Below, piece after piece: positions 11,798 through 22,813 of a stretch of 64,000 bases of DNA (position 1 is the stretch's first letter; every line of letters starts with the position of its first letter). Location of the stretch: positions 545,865-609,864 of the forward strand of contig CAJJDO010000010.1 of assembly GCA_905183005.1 (NCBI GenBank), written 5' to 3'. The stretch is from Paramecium pentaurelia. Taxonomy: Eukaryota; Ciliophora; Oligohymenophorea; Peniculida; Parameciidae. Below the pieces are notes generated by a model that made no database searches, was not told where the DNA came from, and saw only the letters and a program-made list of their open reading frames with translations. The position numbers and the translations under genes are program-made.

Positions 11798-12620
11798 ATG
11801 AAAATTTTATATAAAATTATGAACTTTTTAGATTTTATTTAATAACAAATACAAGAGAATTAAGATAAACCAGAAGAAGTACCATTATAAATCAATGAAG
11901 AAGAGCCTATTAATTTAAATGAAAATCTAGATATTTCAGCTAATGGAAGTTCATCTGATGAAGAATAATTGTATGAAGAATATTTCAAAGAAAAACCATC
12001 TATAAAAGCCACTTATGATGAAATATATGAGAAGTTAAAATAAAATTCTCCTCCTTAAACTGAACTTGAAAATGAATAACTTTAAATCATTGCAGAATTA
12101 CAAGCAAAATTAGTAGTTTAAGAAACAGAATTACTCATTCTTAAGAAGCTACATTTTGATCTCAAAAATAAATAATCACATTAAACCAATAAAATAGAGT
12201 AACTATAAAAAGAAAAGGATGTTATGACTTAAGTAAATAATCTATTTATAAATTAATAGATGAAAATAGGTTATGATAAAAAATTTTAAAAATTAGATGA
12301 AAAAAGAAAAATTATTGATTAGAATCAAAGAATAATTAAAAAATTAGCTATGTCTACTTCAAATGATTATTTAGAGTCAGCAATCAAAAGAGTAAATCAA
12401 TAAGTGAAAATAAATGAGTAAATAACTTTCTTTTTAAAATTAGCAAAGTATAAATTCTCTAATAGTAACCTATAAAGGAAAATCCATAAGTAAGAAAATT
12501 ATCTAACTAAAAATAATAAAATAGTTTCAGAAATAATAAAAAATGAGTAATGTTATATTTCTTAATAACTTTATTTGTAATTTCTTATTATTTATTATAT
12601 TTTAAGTCAAACTTATATGA
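11798..12620 (+). CDS. Coiled-coil protein of unknown function
   Basis: An open frame begins at the ATG at 11798, with an in-frame ATG at 11819 as an alternative, and encodes about 255 residues. The first 80 residues are acidic (EEPINLNENL, SSDEEQLYEEYF). The rest is a long charged coiled coil rich in Lys, Glu and Gln (LQIIAELQAKLVVQETELLI and following). One or two in-frame small introns are likely. The 3' end is uncertain: I propose a 30-nt intron near 12585 followed by TGA at 12618-12620, since otherwise the frame would run into the tRNA gene. I do not recognise a family. It is divergent from the MFS gene. Confidence 0.55.
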
Positions 12621-12708
12621 ATACTTTGAAATGCACACTATTCAAATCATAATCATATTATATTGTAGAGTTGTTGATATACTATAAATCATTTTATAAT
12701 ATCAGTCA

Positions 12709-12780
12709 GCGTCTATAGTATAGAGGTTCGTACGAATGCCTTCCAAGCATTTAGGTCGGGTTCGAGTCCCGATAGACGCA
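12709..12780 (+). tRNA. tRNA-Gly (anticodon TCC)
   Basis: A complete cloverleaf can be folded by eye. The acceptor stem pairs GCGTCTA with TAGACGC, followed by discriminator A at 12780. The D arm is GTAT/GTAC-like. The anticodon arm is closed by AATGC/GCATT with a seven-base loop CTTCCAA, giving anticodon TCC. The T arm has TCGGG/CCCGA closing GTTCGAGT (the GTTCGA signature). The gene is followed at 12783 by T runs, as expected for RNA polymerase III termination. It has no intron and no encoded CCA. Confidence 0.95.
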
Positions 12781-12782
12781 AC

Positions 12783-12804
12783 TTTTTTATATTTTTTTTT
12801 TTTA
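12783..12804 (+). terminator. Pol III T-run behind tRNA-Gly
   Basis: Two T tracts (TTTTTT, then more than ten T) begin within three bases of the tRNA 3' end on the same strand. This is the normal RNA polymerase III stop signal. In such AT-rich DNA T runs are frequent, so the assignment rests mainly on position. Confidence 0.6.
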
Positions 12805-12915
12805 ATATAATTATAAGATAGAAATCAATAGTAATATAATTTTATTTATATGTATTATTTAAGTATATATATTAATTAGCCATGCAAAATATACATGGTT
12901 AACAAAATTAGTAAT

Positions 12916-14736
12916 TCATTACATTTATGGTGTTCTTTTAATTTTAGTTTCTAAAAGATTAACAAATTCATTCATAGATATCTAAATAGTATATATATAT
13001 ATATTAATACCATTCCATCTTTATTTATATCACAATCTTTCAAAATGTCTTACCACATATTTTCATCAATTTCATTTCCAAATAATTCATTAATTTCTTA
13101 TTTAGTAATAAAACCATTTCCATCCAAATCAAACAATTTAAAAGCCTGTTCTATTTTTTTTTTACTTAAAGATTTATCTCTATTCATTGAAGCAGTAACA
13201 AATTCACTAAAATCTACTTTTCCAGATTTATTAGCATCTAGTTATGGAAATAATTCTTCTACAACTTATTAAGCTGCAATAGAATCTCCTTTATATATTT
13301 TCATATAAGCTAAGATTATATGATTATGTACCAGCTAATAATTCTTCTTTGCTTACAGTTCCATCTCCATTTTTATCAATATCTTAGAAAGTCTTTAATA
13401 AATCATCTTTTTCTTAACTTTAAACAACTTAAACTGTTATGAATTATAAAATTGCATATTTTAGTTTATTTTTGGAATCAAAATCTTATAATCTTTTTAA
13501 ACTGATATTATTGACTAATCCCTTAGCTTTATTATTGGCTATCCAACTATGTTATTGAGCATCTGATGCACTAATACGAGATGAGGGATCATAAAACAAC
13601 ATTCTTCTGATCAAATCTTTAGCTTGCATAGATACTCTAGACCAATCATTACTATCAAATTAATAGGTTCCTTTTCTAACTTTGGCTAATACTTCTCCTT
13701 CACTATGTCCAAAGAAGGGAGGATATCCACAAAGCAAAACATACAGTATAACTCCTAAAGACCAAATATCACATTTTTCATCATAACTACCATTCAAAAC
13801 TTCTGGAGCAACATAAAATGGCTTAAATAATTTATATATAATACTGTTCCAATTCTTTTTTTTAATTTTTCATCATTAATTAATTTAGCACTTGCTCCAA
13901 AATCAATAATTTTTAAAGAAGCACCTTAATTTTTAGAGTCAAACAATATATTCTCAGGTTTCAAATCTCTGTGTACAATGCCTTTTGAATGACAATATGC
14001 CACAGCTGTTAAGATTTATTTCATATAGTTAGCTATTTCTTTTTCAGTTAAGGTTTGAACAAATTTAATTTTTTCGAATAATTCACCACCTTCATAGAAG
14101 ATTTTTAATAGTTTTACCATCACAATATTCACTGATTAAATAATAAGAATTATCATCTTAATACATTTCATATAATTTGACAATATTTGGATGATCAATA
14201 TCCATTAAAATATTAGTTTCTTCTAATAATTTCTCTTAATCTTCTTTTTTCAATTTAGATTTTAAGATCAACTTCATAGCTCTCACCATACCTAAATATA
14301 AGAATTAATAAAACCAGTTTATCTATGAACTACTTTATATACTTTTCCAAACCCTCCTTATCCAATCATTTCTTTTACAGTGTAGAATTCACTTACATTC
14401 TTTTTTGAATTAATTCTAACAAACATAGTTTATTTAATTGTCCATTATTTCTCTTATCCTTATAACTTATTTTATGATTTAGAATCTTAATTATTTTCTT
14501 TTTTTCCACTTTTCATATCTTAAGAATAGTTAGTCTCTTTTTTTGGTGTCTGTTCTAGATCCTTTTCTTAGTCATTCATTTTATCCTTTAATTTATTTTA
14601 TGTTTTCAAATCTAAAATATCAGCCAAATATTCTGGTTACTGATATTCAGTCAACTCCTTAGCTAATTCTGTTAATTAATTCATATCTAAAATATTGTAT
14701 TTTCTAACCATTTTAATGTCCTTAACAACAGCCCAT
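12916..14736 (-). CDS. Calcium-dependent protein kinase (CDPK), MGCC N-terminus
   Basis: Starts at the ATG at 14734-14736 with MGCCQGHQND: Gly2 for myristoylation and Cys3/Cys4 for palmitoylation. The first intron (14687-14708, 22 nt) joins this short exon to a Q/K-rich leader. The kinase domain shows the glycine loop IGQGGFGKVYKV, the catalytic loop IVHRDLKPEN, DFG, and GTVYYIAPEV with CDIWSLGVILY. An autoinhibitory junction and four EF hands follow, including DIDKNGDGTVSKEELL, LFDLDGNGFITKQEI and DCDINKDGMISMNEF; the last loop is spliced across a 23-nt intron. All parts of a canonical CDPK are present, about 550 residues. It is probably membrane-anchored and calcium-activated, as in ciliate and apicomplexan exocytosis or motility control. 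Confidence 0.93.
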
Positions 14737-14883
14737 GATTATAACTATTTATTATTTATTAAACTAAAAAATATTGATTTAATTTTTTCAATTATTAAAA
14801 ATAAATCTCTAATGATCTTAATATTATTACTTATAATAGATCACACAAAAAATTTCAATTTATTTATTATTATATTTAATATA

Positions 14884-15946
14884 TCATAAATCATAATCAT
14901 GTCTTTTTCCAGGATTAAATTTTTGAGATTGTTTTCTAAATTCTTCTTCTTCTTGATTTTTCATAATATCCCAATTTTGTACTTTCATCATATTCAAAAC
15001 ATTCTATCTATTTTCATCACTCAATTCTTTATATAACATCTCTAATTTATTCTTTTAATCAATATTTACCCAACCTCTTATTCAGCTATCAATTTATCTA
15101 CACTATCTCTCAATTATATATGTTATGTCTATTCTATTTAGAATGCTTCATCATTATATAAAATCTACTATTTCAAGAACACTTCCTTTTCTCTTAATAA
15201 ATCATATCTTTATTTTTAAATATTGTAAGAATCTATATTAATATATAATAAATACATATAGCTTAATCTGTTTCAGGTTAAATTAATAATCTTAAATTAT
15301 TTAATGATTATTTAGCCTTTAACATTAATTATTTAGTGACATCTAAAATCTTTTGGAAATCATCACTAAATAATTCTGTAAACTCTTCTAATTTTTTTCT
15401 AAAATCCATTGCTCTTGATTCTAAATACATTTTACTCTAAGTAAAATCATTTTAATAAAACTTATCATAAAATTCCTAAAATAATTCCATCTTTTCTATT
15501 TCATCTTTGCTCTTTAATTCAACATCTTAATCTGTTATAGTCTATAAAACTTAATAGCAACTTGATCTAAAATTTAGTTAATCTACTGAATAAAAATATG
15601 TGTTCAAAGTCTCTTTATCATATTAAATATGATGAAATAAAGGTTCCATTATTAGAATTGAATCTAAAATTCCTTCCAAACAAGTCTTTTTAGGCAAGTA
15701 ATACTTTTCAATCATGAAAAATGACTTCTCCATCACCTCTTTATTTCTTTTAATTTAATTTTCTAAATTCTCTTCATATAATTCATATATTTATTCATCG
15801 TACAACAATTGTATTTGACTTGTGTATCTTTTGCTTCTAAGTTCATTCATACGTAATATATATTCAAATATTTCCTAATGATTGATTATTTCAAAAGCAC
15901 ACTAGCAATTCAACAGAATATATAACAAATAAAAAACTATTATCAT
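14884..15946 (-). CDS. Secreted or membrane-associated coiled-coil protein
   Basis: 338 residues after two 23-nt introns; TGA at 14884-14886. The proposed start at 15944-15946 gives MIIVFYLLYILLNCQCAFE, a good signal peptide with cleavage likely after Cys/Ala near residue 17. The frame is open further upstream, so a longer start cannot be excluded, but it would overlap the divergent neighbour. The mature part is helical and charged, with coiled-coil stretches (MNELRSKRYTSQIQLLYDEQ; NKLEMLYKELSDENR). No conserved domain is recognised. Its start codon lies 23 bp from that of the gene on the other strand, which also appears to encode a signal peptide. Confidence 0.7.
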
Positions 15947-15969
15947 AAATATTATAATTAAATTTTATA

Positions 15970-17377
15970 ATGACTCATCATTCATATATAATTCTAACAA
16001 TGCTATTACTAGTATATTCAAAGCATTCATCCTAATTTGAAGATTTAACATTCCTTTATAACACAGGTAATAAAATTTGCTAACAAAGGAAATTTTAAGG
16101 CAATCTATGACTAATTTTCTTCTATAGCAACATAGGATACAACCTTCGAAATATTCAACCAAACTCTAACCAATATCTATTAAAATCATGGAGAAATAGT
16201 ATATTCAACAAATGCAACAATTGATTCTATTTAGAATTTCTATTTGATTTCTTTTAAAAAATCATTAGGAGTTGGAATAATGAATTGGATTTACAATTCA
16301 AATTAAAAGTTAAATCACTTTCATATCAATCCATATTCATAAAAATCATTAGTCTAATTTTTTGAGGAGAATCCAACAAAATTTTGGATCACAATGTATT
16401 TAGATGGCTAATTGTTAGTATCTACTTAACCAAAAATTTAAGTTTAAATACAATCTTTTAATAAAATTTCAATTCTTGTTGAATATTCAAGATAGGTTTC
16501 AATAAATTTAATTAATCCTCTTATGGAAATTTAATTGGAAAACTTAAATTTATTTTATATCAAATAATTTGATTATAATCATGCTAAATTCTTAAATAGT
16601 TTAGATAATAAACAATAAATTACTTTGTAATAAATAGCTGAAGGACTAATATAGTATAATTCTAATTGTATAGCAGAATATCTATAAACTTTATTAGGCA
16701 AAGATTAAATTGATACAACATTAAAAAACTTAAATGTTTAATAAACTAACTAAGTTTGGCATGTTTCATCTTATTTAGCATTTGCAAATATCTAAAAATA
16801 AGATTATGAAGAGTATATATAAAGAATTGAAAAATAATCATAATTGTAATTTATTCAACTTTAAAATGTCATTCATACTGAATTATTATAAAAAACTTAA
16901 TAATCATAAATGTGGTTAGAAACTGCTTACATTGATTTATTAGACGGAAGAGTAGCAAGTATTATGAACAAATATTTTACTTAATCTAATTCTTATGATT
17001 ATGCTTTACTATTAAAGGGAATGTAAAATGGTTAATTTTAATATCTATCATCTTAAGCATATTAAATATTTTTAAACTTAATGAATAAATTTAATTTAAA
17101 TCCAAGATTAATTTAAGACACTGTGTAAAGAGGTCAACAATATGATACTTTTGGAAGTAAAGAAAATATTAATTCTTATATGAATACTCTATATTTTGAT
17201 TCAACAAAATCAGGATCATAAAAATAATTTGGAATTTTAATATAGAAACTTGATTATGAATATGAATTTAAAATATACTAATCAGCTTTTAGTATATTTG
17301 TTTAATTATTAACTTCAAATAATTTATATTATGTTGAAGTAGCTAAAAGAATAAATCAATCAAAAATAATTTAATGA
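15970..17377 (+). CDS. Orphan protein with N-terminal signal-like segment
   Basis: 458 residues from the ATG at 15970 with one 31-nt intron (16012-16042); TGA at 17375-17377. An in-frame ATG at 16000 is an alternative start. The first exon encodes MTHHSYIILTMLLL, a short hydrophobic leader. The rest is rich in Q, N, I, L and Y (many TAA/TAG codons), for example KFWITMYLDGQLLVSTQP and FGILIQKLDYEYEFKIYQSA. The alternation suggests beta-rich then helical repeats, but no family is recognisable. It ends 31 bp from the convergent PEX1 gene. The consistent open frame with only TGA excluded is the main support. Confidence 0.7.
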
Positions 17378-17408
17378 AACAAATTTTATAAATAATTTAA
17401 CAATATCA

Positions 17409-20400
17409 TCACTATAATGCTTATTTTTGATTACTCATATCTTTTATACCTCCCTTTTCGAATCTATTATAAACATCTTTATAGAATAATATCTATTTTT
17501 AACTCAAACTTGGTTTCATACTCTTCATAATATCTTAAAATAATTCCTTTGTTAATTTAAAATCTTCTATTTTTTACACCTTTCTTTTTAAACTAAAATC
17601 TTCTAATTAAACTATTCTATCAGTTAAATATATTCTGGCTTCTTTGAAAAATGAGACAACATCTGCTTAAGATAACCCAAACAATTAATCAGCTATTTCT
17701 TATTCTGAAATTCCATCAAATTCTAAAGGACCTTTATAAATCTCTAAAATTTAAAGAATTTCATCTTTATTAGGTAAATCTATTCTAACATGCTTATCAA
17801 TTCTTCCTGGTCTTAAAATGGCTGGATCAATTAAATCAGGTCTACTTGAAGCAGCTACTATGTATACTCCCTTCATTCCTTCCTCTACTCCATCTAAATA
17901 GCATAAAAATTAATTGACAACTCTATCTGTAACTCCTGAATGTGAGGATGTTCTAACAGGCACAACAGAATCTATTTCATCTAAAAATATAATGCAAGGA
18001 GATAAAGATTAAGCCTTTTAAAAGAGATCTCTAACGTTTTATTCAGAAGATCCTTAATATTATTATTAATTTATATACCTATATACTTATCTAATAATTC
18101 AGGACCCTTTACTGTTAATACATTTATTTTTAACTCATTACAAATACTCAAACTAAAATAAGTTTTGCCACAACCTGGCATTCCATAAATTAAAACACTT
18201 TTTGGAAGTTTAATTTTAGATTTTGCAAATAAATGTTCATATTTCATAGGTAAATCAAAGAGATCTAAAATTATTTATTTTTATTCTTTAAGACCCCCTA
18301 TTTCTTTAAAAGTTGGTATTTTCTTATTTAATTACACTTATTAATCTTGTAAATCATTAATTTATTATAAAATCCATTCCTCTGATATTTATTGATTCAA
18401 TTCTTCTTAGTATTTTTCTCTATTTTATAAAGCATGAAATTAAGAAAAATTGAAGTTTTCAGATCTTTATGCTAACAATTCAGCTGATTTTTTAATCTCT
18501 TAAGATTAATAACATTATTCAAAAATTCTTTATCTATGTTCTAATTTCGGTTTATTAAATTCAATAATTGAATCCTTTTAAAATTGTTCTAATTTAATAA
18601 TATAAACATACTTTAAAGATTTACATTTAAATAATCTTTAGATGGTGATACAACTATTAATTTAACTAATGGATATTCCATAATTTAATTTCTTATAAGT
18701 TTACTTAAAATCTAAAACAATAATAACAATATACATTTGAAATAAGTATTTAGAATGATTATTAAAAATCAATTAAATCAAGACTCTTGATAGATTCAAT
18801 TCCTTTTATTACTATAAGTATATCATTAAAAGACACTTATCTAGATTACCAGAAAATATGTTTGATAAACTTTTTAACTATTGTAAATATCAAAATAATA
18901 CCATTTTATAATTTTTCATTTTATCCTTATTGATTCAATTTGTCTAAATTTAATTTAATTACTTCAAATTTTGTTTTTAAATAGGAAACTAATACTTAAA
19001 TAGCTTAACTTTCTTTACAAATAACCAAACATTAAGAATTAAATTATTAATCTAAAATAGATTGTATTTATTTAATTGATCCATCAAATAATTGTTAAAA
19101 TAATTTGTAATCTTATTATTTAACTTCTTTTTTTTTGATACCTTAGTATTAACTAAATTTAATTTCTTTTTAAATTGGACTTGTAAATCCTAGAATTTTT
19201 ACATGTTCATCTAAGTATTAAATAAGTAATCCTTTTTCTTTTTCTCCTATTACTTTAGGCTCATTATGTTCATTTATAATAGATAACATTTATAAGAAAT
19301 GTTCTGGTTGATTACCAATTAATTAGACAATTCTCAAAAAATAAAGATTCAATTAATTCAAATGAACTCTGCCTAATATTTTAATCATTCATTACTTTAT
19401 AGAACAGTCTATTAATTTTTTTCAATTTTTTCTAATATCAATTAGTTGACAAACTCTTTATTTAAAGGTAAATCTGTATAGAAATAAAAATATATTTTTT
19501 GAAAAATAAGTTAGTTTCTTTTAATTGTTCTAATTGTTGATTCCTTATTAATGTCATATTCTTGTGTATTAATTAATATTACTTATCCTTCTCTTATGCC
19601 AAGTTGTTTAGCATAAAATTTAGAAATAAAACAAAATTTTGTATTAATTTAAGTATTATATTTGAATTAAACAATAGCAGTTTTAGGAATATTTTATTTT
19701 TATTTGTTTTTTTTCAAATTCTTTGCATATTTTTGAAAATTTCTATAAGATTTTGGAAATGAAGATGAATATGTTATTTAATATAATTTTTCCAATTTAT
19801 TTTTGTTATATAGTTCTTTATTTATTTCTATAAATGATTCAAAATAATCTTAATCTGAAAATAACACAATTAATTCAATTAAATCCAATTTCTATTCTGG
19901 TTTTTATGATTCTTCAATTAAAATATTAATTTCACAAGTAGGACTAATAGCAATAGGGCCATTGTTATCTTAATCTTTGAAAGTAAAAGTAACAAATTAT
20001 CCTTCCTAATAAAATATGGGGAAATTTAGTTCATTATAGACAATTTAAATATTATTAAGGAGATCTTTTTCAAATTAATCCTTTTAATGTTAAACTATCA
20101 TATAATCTGACCATTTTTAAACATATATTGTTATAGCATTATATTGATTGCAATTTGAGACTTAAATTTATTCTAAAAATATAATTACCTGTATTTATTT
20201 GTATATAATCATCATCATCAATATTTAACAACTAAGCAAATTAAAATCCAATTTCAATATGATTATCATCAGAAATACCTTAACAACCAAAATATACAAT
20301 TTATTAGGTCTTCATTAATTCACTCTTATAAGTATGAAATCATTACGCTTTTATCACCTAACATAGATTTCCTTGAGAAAATGAAAGAGTTTTAAATTAC

Positions 20401-20465
20401 TAGAACATTCTGGGTAGACTAATATAGCAATCTGTTCTTTTGGTTATTTTGGCTTATAATTACAT
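17409..20465 (-). CDS. PEX1: Peroxisome biogenesis AAA ATPase PEX1
   Basis: A roughly 980-residue protein with several introns of 20-33 nt. The N-terminus (CYISLPRMFQ, then IEIGFQFAQLLNIDDDDYIQ) matches the PEX1 double-psi-barrel N domain. A degenerate first AAA domain occupies the middle. The second AAA domain carries Walker A YGMPGCGKT, the PEX1-like VRDLFQKAQSLSPCIIFLDE Walker B region, then GVTDRVVNQFLCYLDGVE and SSRPDLIDPAILRPGRID with the arginine fingers. PEX1 works with PEX6 as a hexameric ATPase that pulls ubiquitinated PEX5 off the peroxisomal membrane. The start at 20463-20465 faces the WDR24 gene with only 24 bp between. Confidence 0.9.
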
Positions 20466-20489
20466 AATAAAATATTTATATAAATAAAT
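20466..20489. promoter_or_regulatory. 24-bp shared divergent promoter region (PEX1/WDR24)
   Basis: Only 24 bases, all A or T, separate the two divergent start codons. Both proteins are well conserved at their N-termini, so both starts are credible. Any promoter elements must lie here or inside the coding sequences, and 5' UTRs must be extremely short. Confidence 0.6.
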
Positions 20490-22781
20490 ATGGATTAAGA
20501 ATTAGATTTACAAACAAGCATATCCTCAATTGATATTGATTAATAAGGAAGGAATTTAGTAGTTGGAGGGAGGGAAATCTTAAAAATAATCGATTTGGAT
20601 TAAATGAATAAAAAAATGAATATCAAATAGAATATGAGGAGACAAGGCACTAAATTAGCTATAGGTTATGTTGAATTTAATCGTAAAAAACCAACTCTAT
20701 TATTGGCTGCATCTGTATAAGGGTAATTTTAGGTTTGGGATATTGATAAACAAAAAGAAACAGTTTATAGAAATCATTAAGCTGCTATTCATAGAATGAA
20801 TTGGCATAATGAAAACTGTTTTATTAGTGGTGGATAAGATTATGCAATTAATTATTATGATTATCGTTAATCTACTGCATAACCAATTTTTACATTATAA
20901 AGAAATGAAGCTATTAGAGATATTAAATTTAATATAACAAGAGACAATTATTTTATGGCTGCTTCAGATACAGGTTAGTTAGAATATTTTGACATTAGAA
21001 AATAATAAGAGAATGTTACTGAGATTAATTTAAAGGGTAGGAAATAGGATCCATTTACAAATTTAATAATATGCTTAGATTGGACTAAAGATAATGTTTT
21101 AGCTAGTGGATCAAATGATAAAGAAATTAAAATATTATAAGTAGAGAATCACACTGATATTAGGGAAAAAGGAATAATTTAACATATTGATGGATCTTCT
21201 CATATTAAATGGCATGTGTAGAACAATTCTTTATTAAGTGTATCATCACTAAATAGAGATATCTCAGTTACTACTTATGATATTAGAACTCCATTTCGAC
21301 CTATGCATATTGTTAAAGGTCATAATGATATAATTACATCTTTTGTTTTTAATTAAGATGAATAATATGTATTTACTGGATCTAAAGATAAATATTTAAG
21401 AATGTAATCTGTTAGATAGGCATATTAAGTATACAATAATTGTCCAATATTTCCTGTTTCCTTTAATCAATATAATGATTTGCTTATGAAATTAGAATCT
21501 CCATTTCCCAGTTAATCTGAATCAGAAAAGATTAATCACTATGAAATGAATTTGTAGCCAATTCAAAAACAATCCTCAAATGATGGAATTTACAAGGCTA
21601 AAACTTAAAATTAATCTCAAAATAATTTAAATTAAAATTCATGGTAAGATATATTAAAAGCAACATCAGTATCTCCATAAAATTCATAAATTCAAAAAAA
21701 TAATGTTAGATCAATTTTCTATATTGAAGCTATTGATTAAAAATTTGATCCTAAAATTCCTTTTGATGAGGAATTAAAATATTTTTAAAAGAATTATAAT
21801 TCAAAAAAAGATTTTTCATATAATAGTAATGTTGCATTACAAATAGATAAACCAGAAATAGCACATTATTGGAAAGCTTTAGAACATCTTATTAATGATT
21901 TTAAAAAGTTATCTAAAGAATGTAGCCCAAATATTTTTATGTAGAATTGTCCTGTATAATTACCAAACAAAGGTAATGATTAATCAGATGATGATTAAAA
22001 GTCTCCTTTAGAATAAATGACATAAGTTACAAAAAATAATAGATAACATGAAAAAAAGTAATTAGATTCATAAGATCTATAAAAACTTTATAAATATTTT
22101 GAAAAATATCCAGCAGCATTTAGATAAGAATTAGATAGCAAGAATATCATAATTGAAGATTAAAATCATTTAAAAATTCATATGGAAAGAATACCTTACT
22201 ATAAAAATTTATTAAGAACAATGACTCCTATTGGTTATTTATTGACTGATAAATAGCATATGATGTAATTATTAAATAATATATAGGCAAGTTATTTCTA
22301 ATTCTATTCTTTAATTAATTTAACATGTTATTGATTAAGGTGAACTTCCTAGTGGATTTTGGATGTCTGCATGTGCAAAAAATTATGTATAATTTCCTGA
22401 TTTAAATGCTAAAAAATGGACTCAATCATATATTGAATTATTAGTTGCATTTGGAAAACATACATTAGCAATGAAAGCTGCTTTAGAAAGTCCAGTTGAA
22501 TAATTTAGAACTAGTAATAAATATGTTACAAATTATAAATGTCTTGGCCCATGTAAAAATAGTTAAATTACAGGAGCATTTTGTAATATGTGTAAGACAG
22601 ATTTTATATGTTCAATATGGTATTATTAAATATTAAATAAAATAGTTTTAAACCAGTAAGAGGTCTTTATTTATGGTGCCAAAATTGTATGCATGGAGGT
22701 CACATGAAAGAAATGAAAGATTGGTTTAAAAATAATACTTCATGTCCTTTAGGATGTGGTCATAATTGTTTTGATAAATGA
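20490..22781 (+). CDS. WDR24: WDR24 homologue (GATOR2/SEACAT subunit)
   Basis: 747 residues with introns of 22 and 26 nt. The N-terminal half is a WD40 propeller (FQVWDIDKQ, HRMNWHNENCFISGGQDYAI, YFDIRKQQ, FTGSKDKYLRM). A disordered linker follows, then a helical region. The C-terminus is the paired zinc finger/RING typical of this family: CLGPCKNSQ, CNMCKTDFICSIC, GLYLWCQNCMHGGHMKEM and TSCPLGCGHNC. This closely parallels the WDR24 C-terminus, where a 'WCQGCSHGGH' motif is diagnostic. WDR24 is part of GATOR2, which regulates TORC1 at the lysosome in response to amino acids. Both splices are required to reach the zinc-finger frame. Confidence 0.92.
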
Positions 22782-22813
22782 TATTAATTAAAAATATTTC
22801 TAATAAAATTAAT

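Noticed and set aside
15965..16162. N-terminal extension of the secreted coiled-coil gene up to 16162
   Set aside because: The frame is open, but it overlaps the plus-strand gene's coding sequence, whereas the start at 15946 gives a clean signal peptide. The extension cannot be excluded fully.
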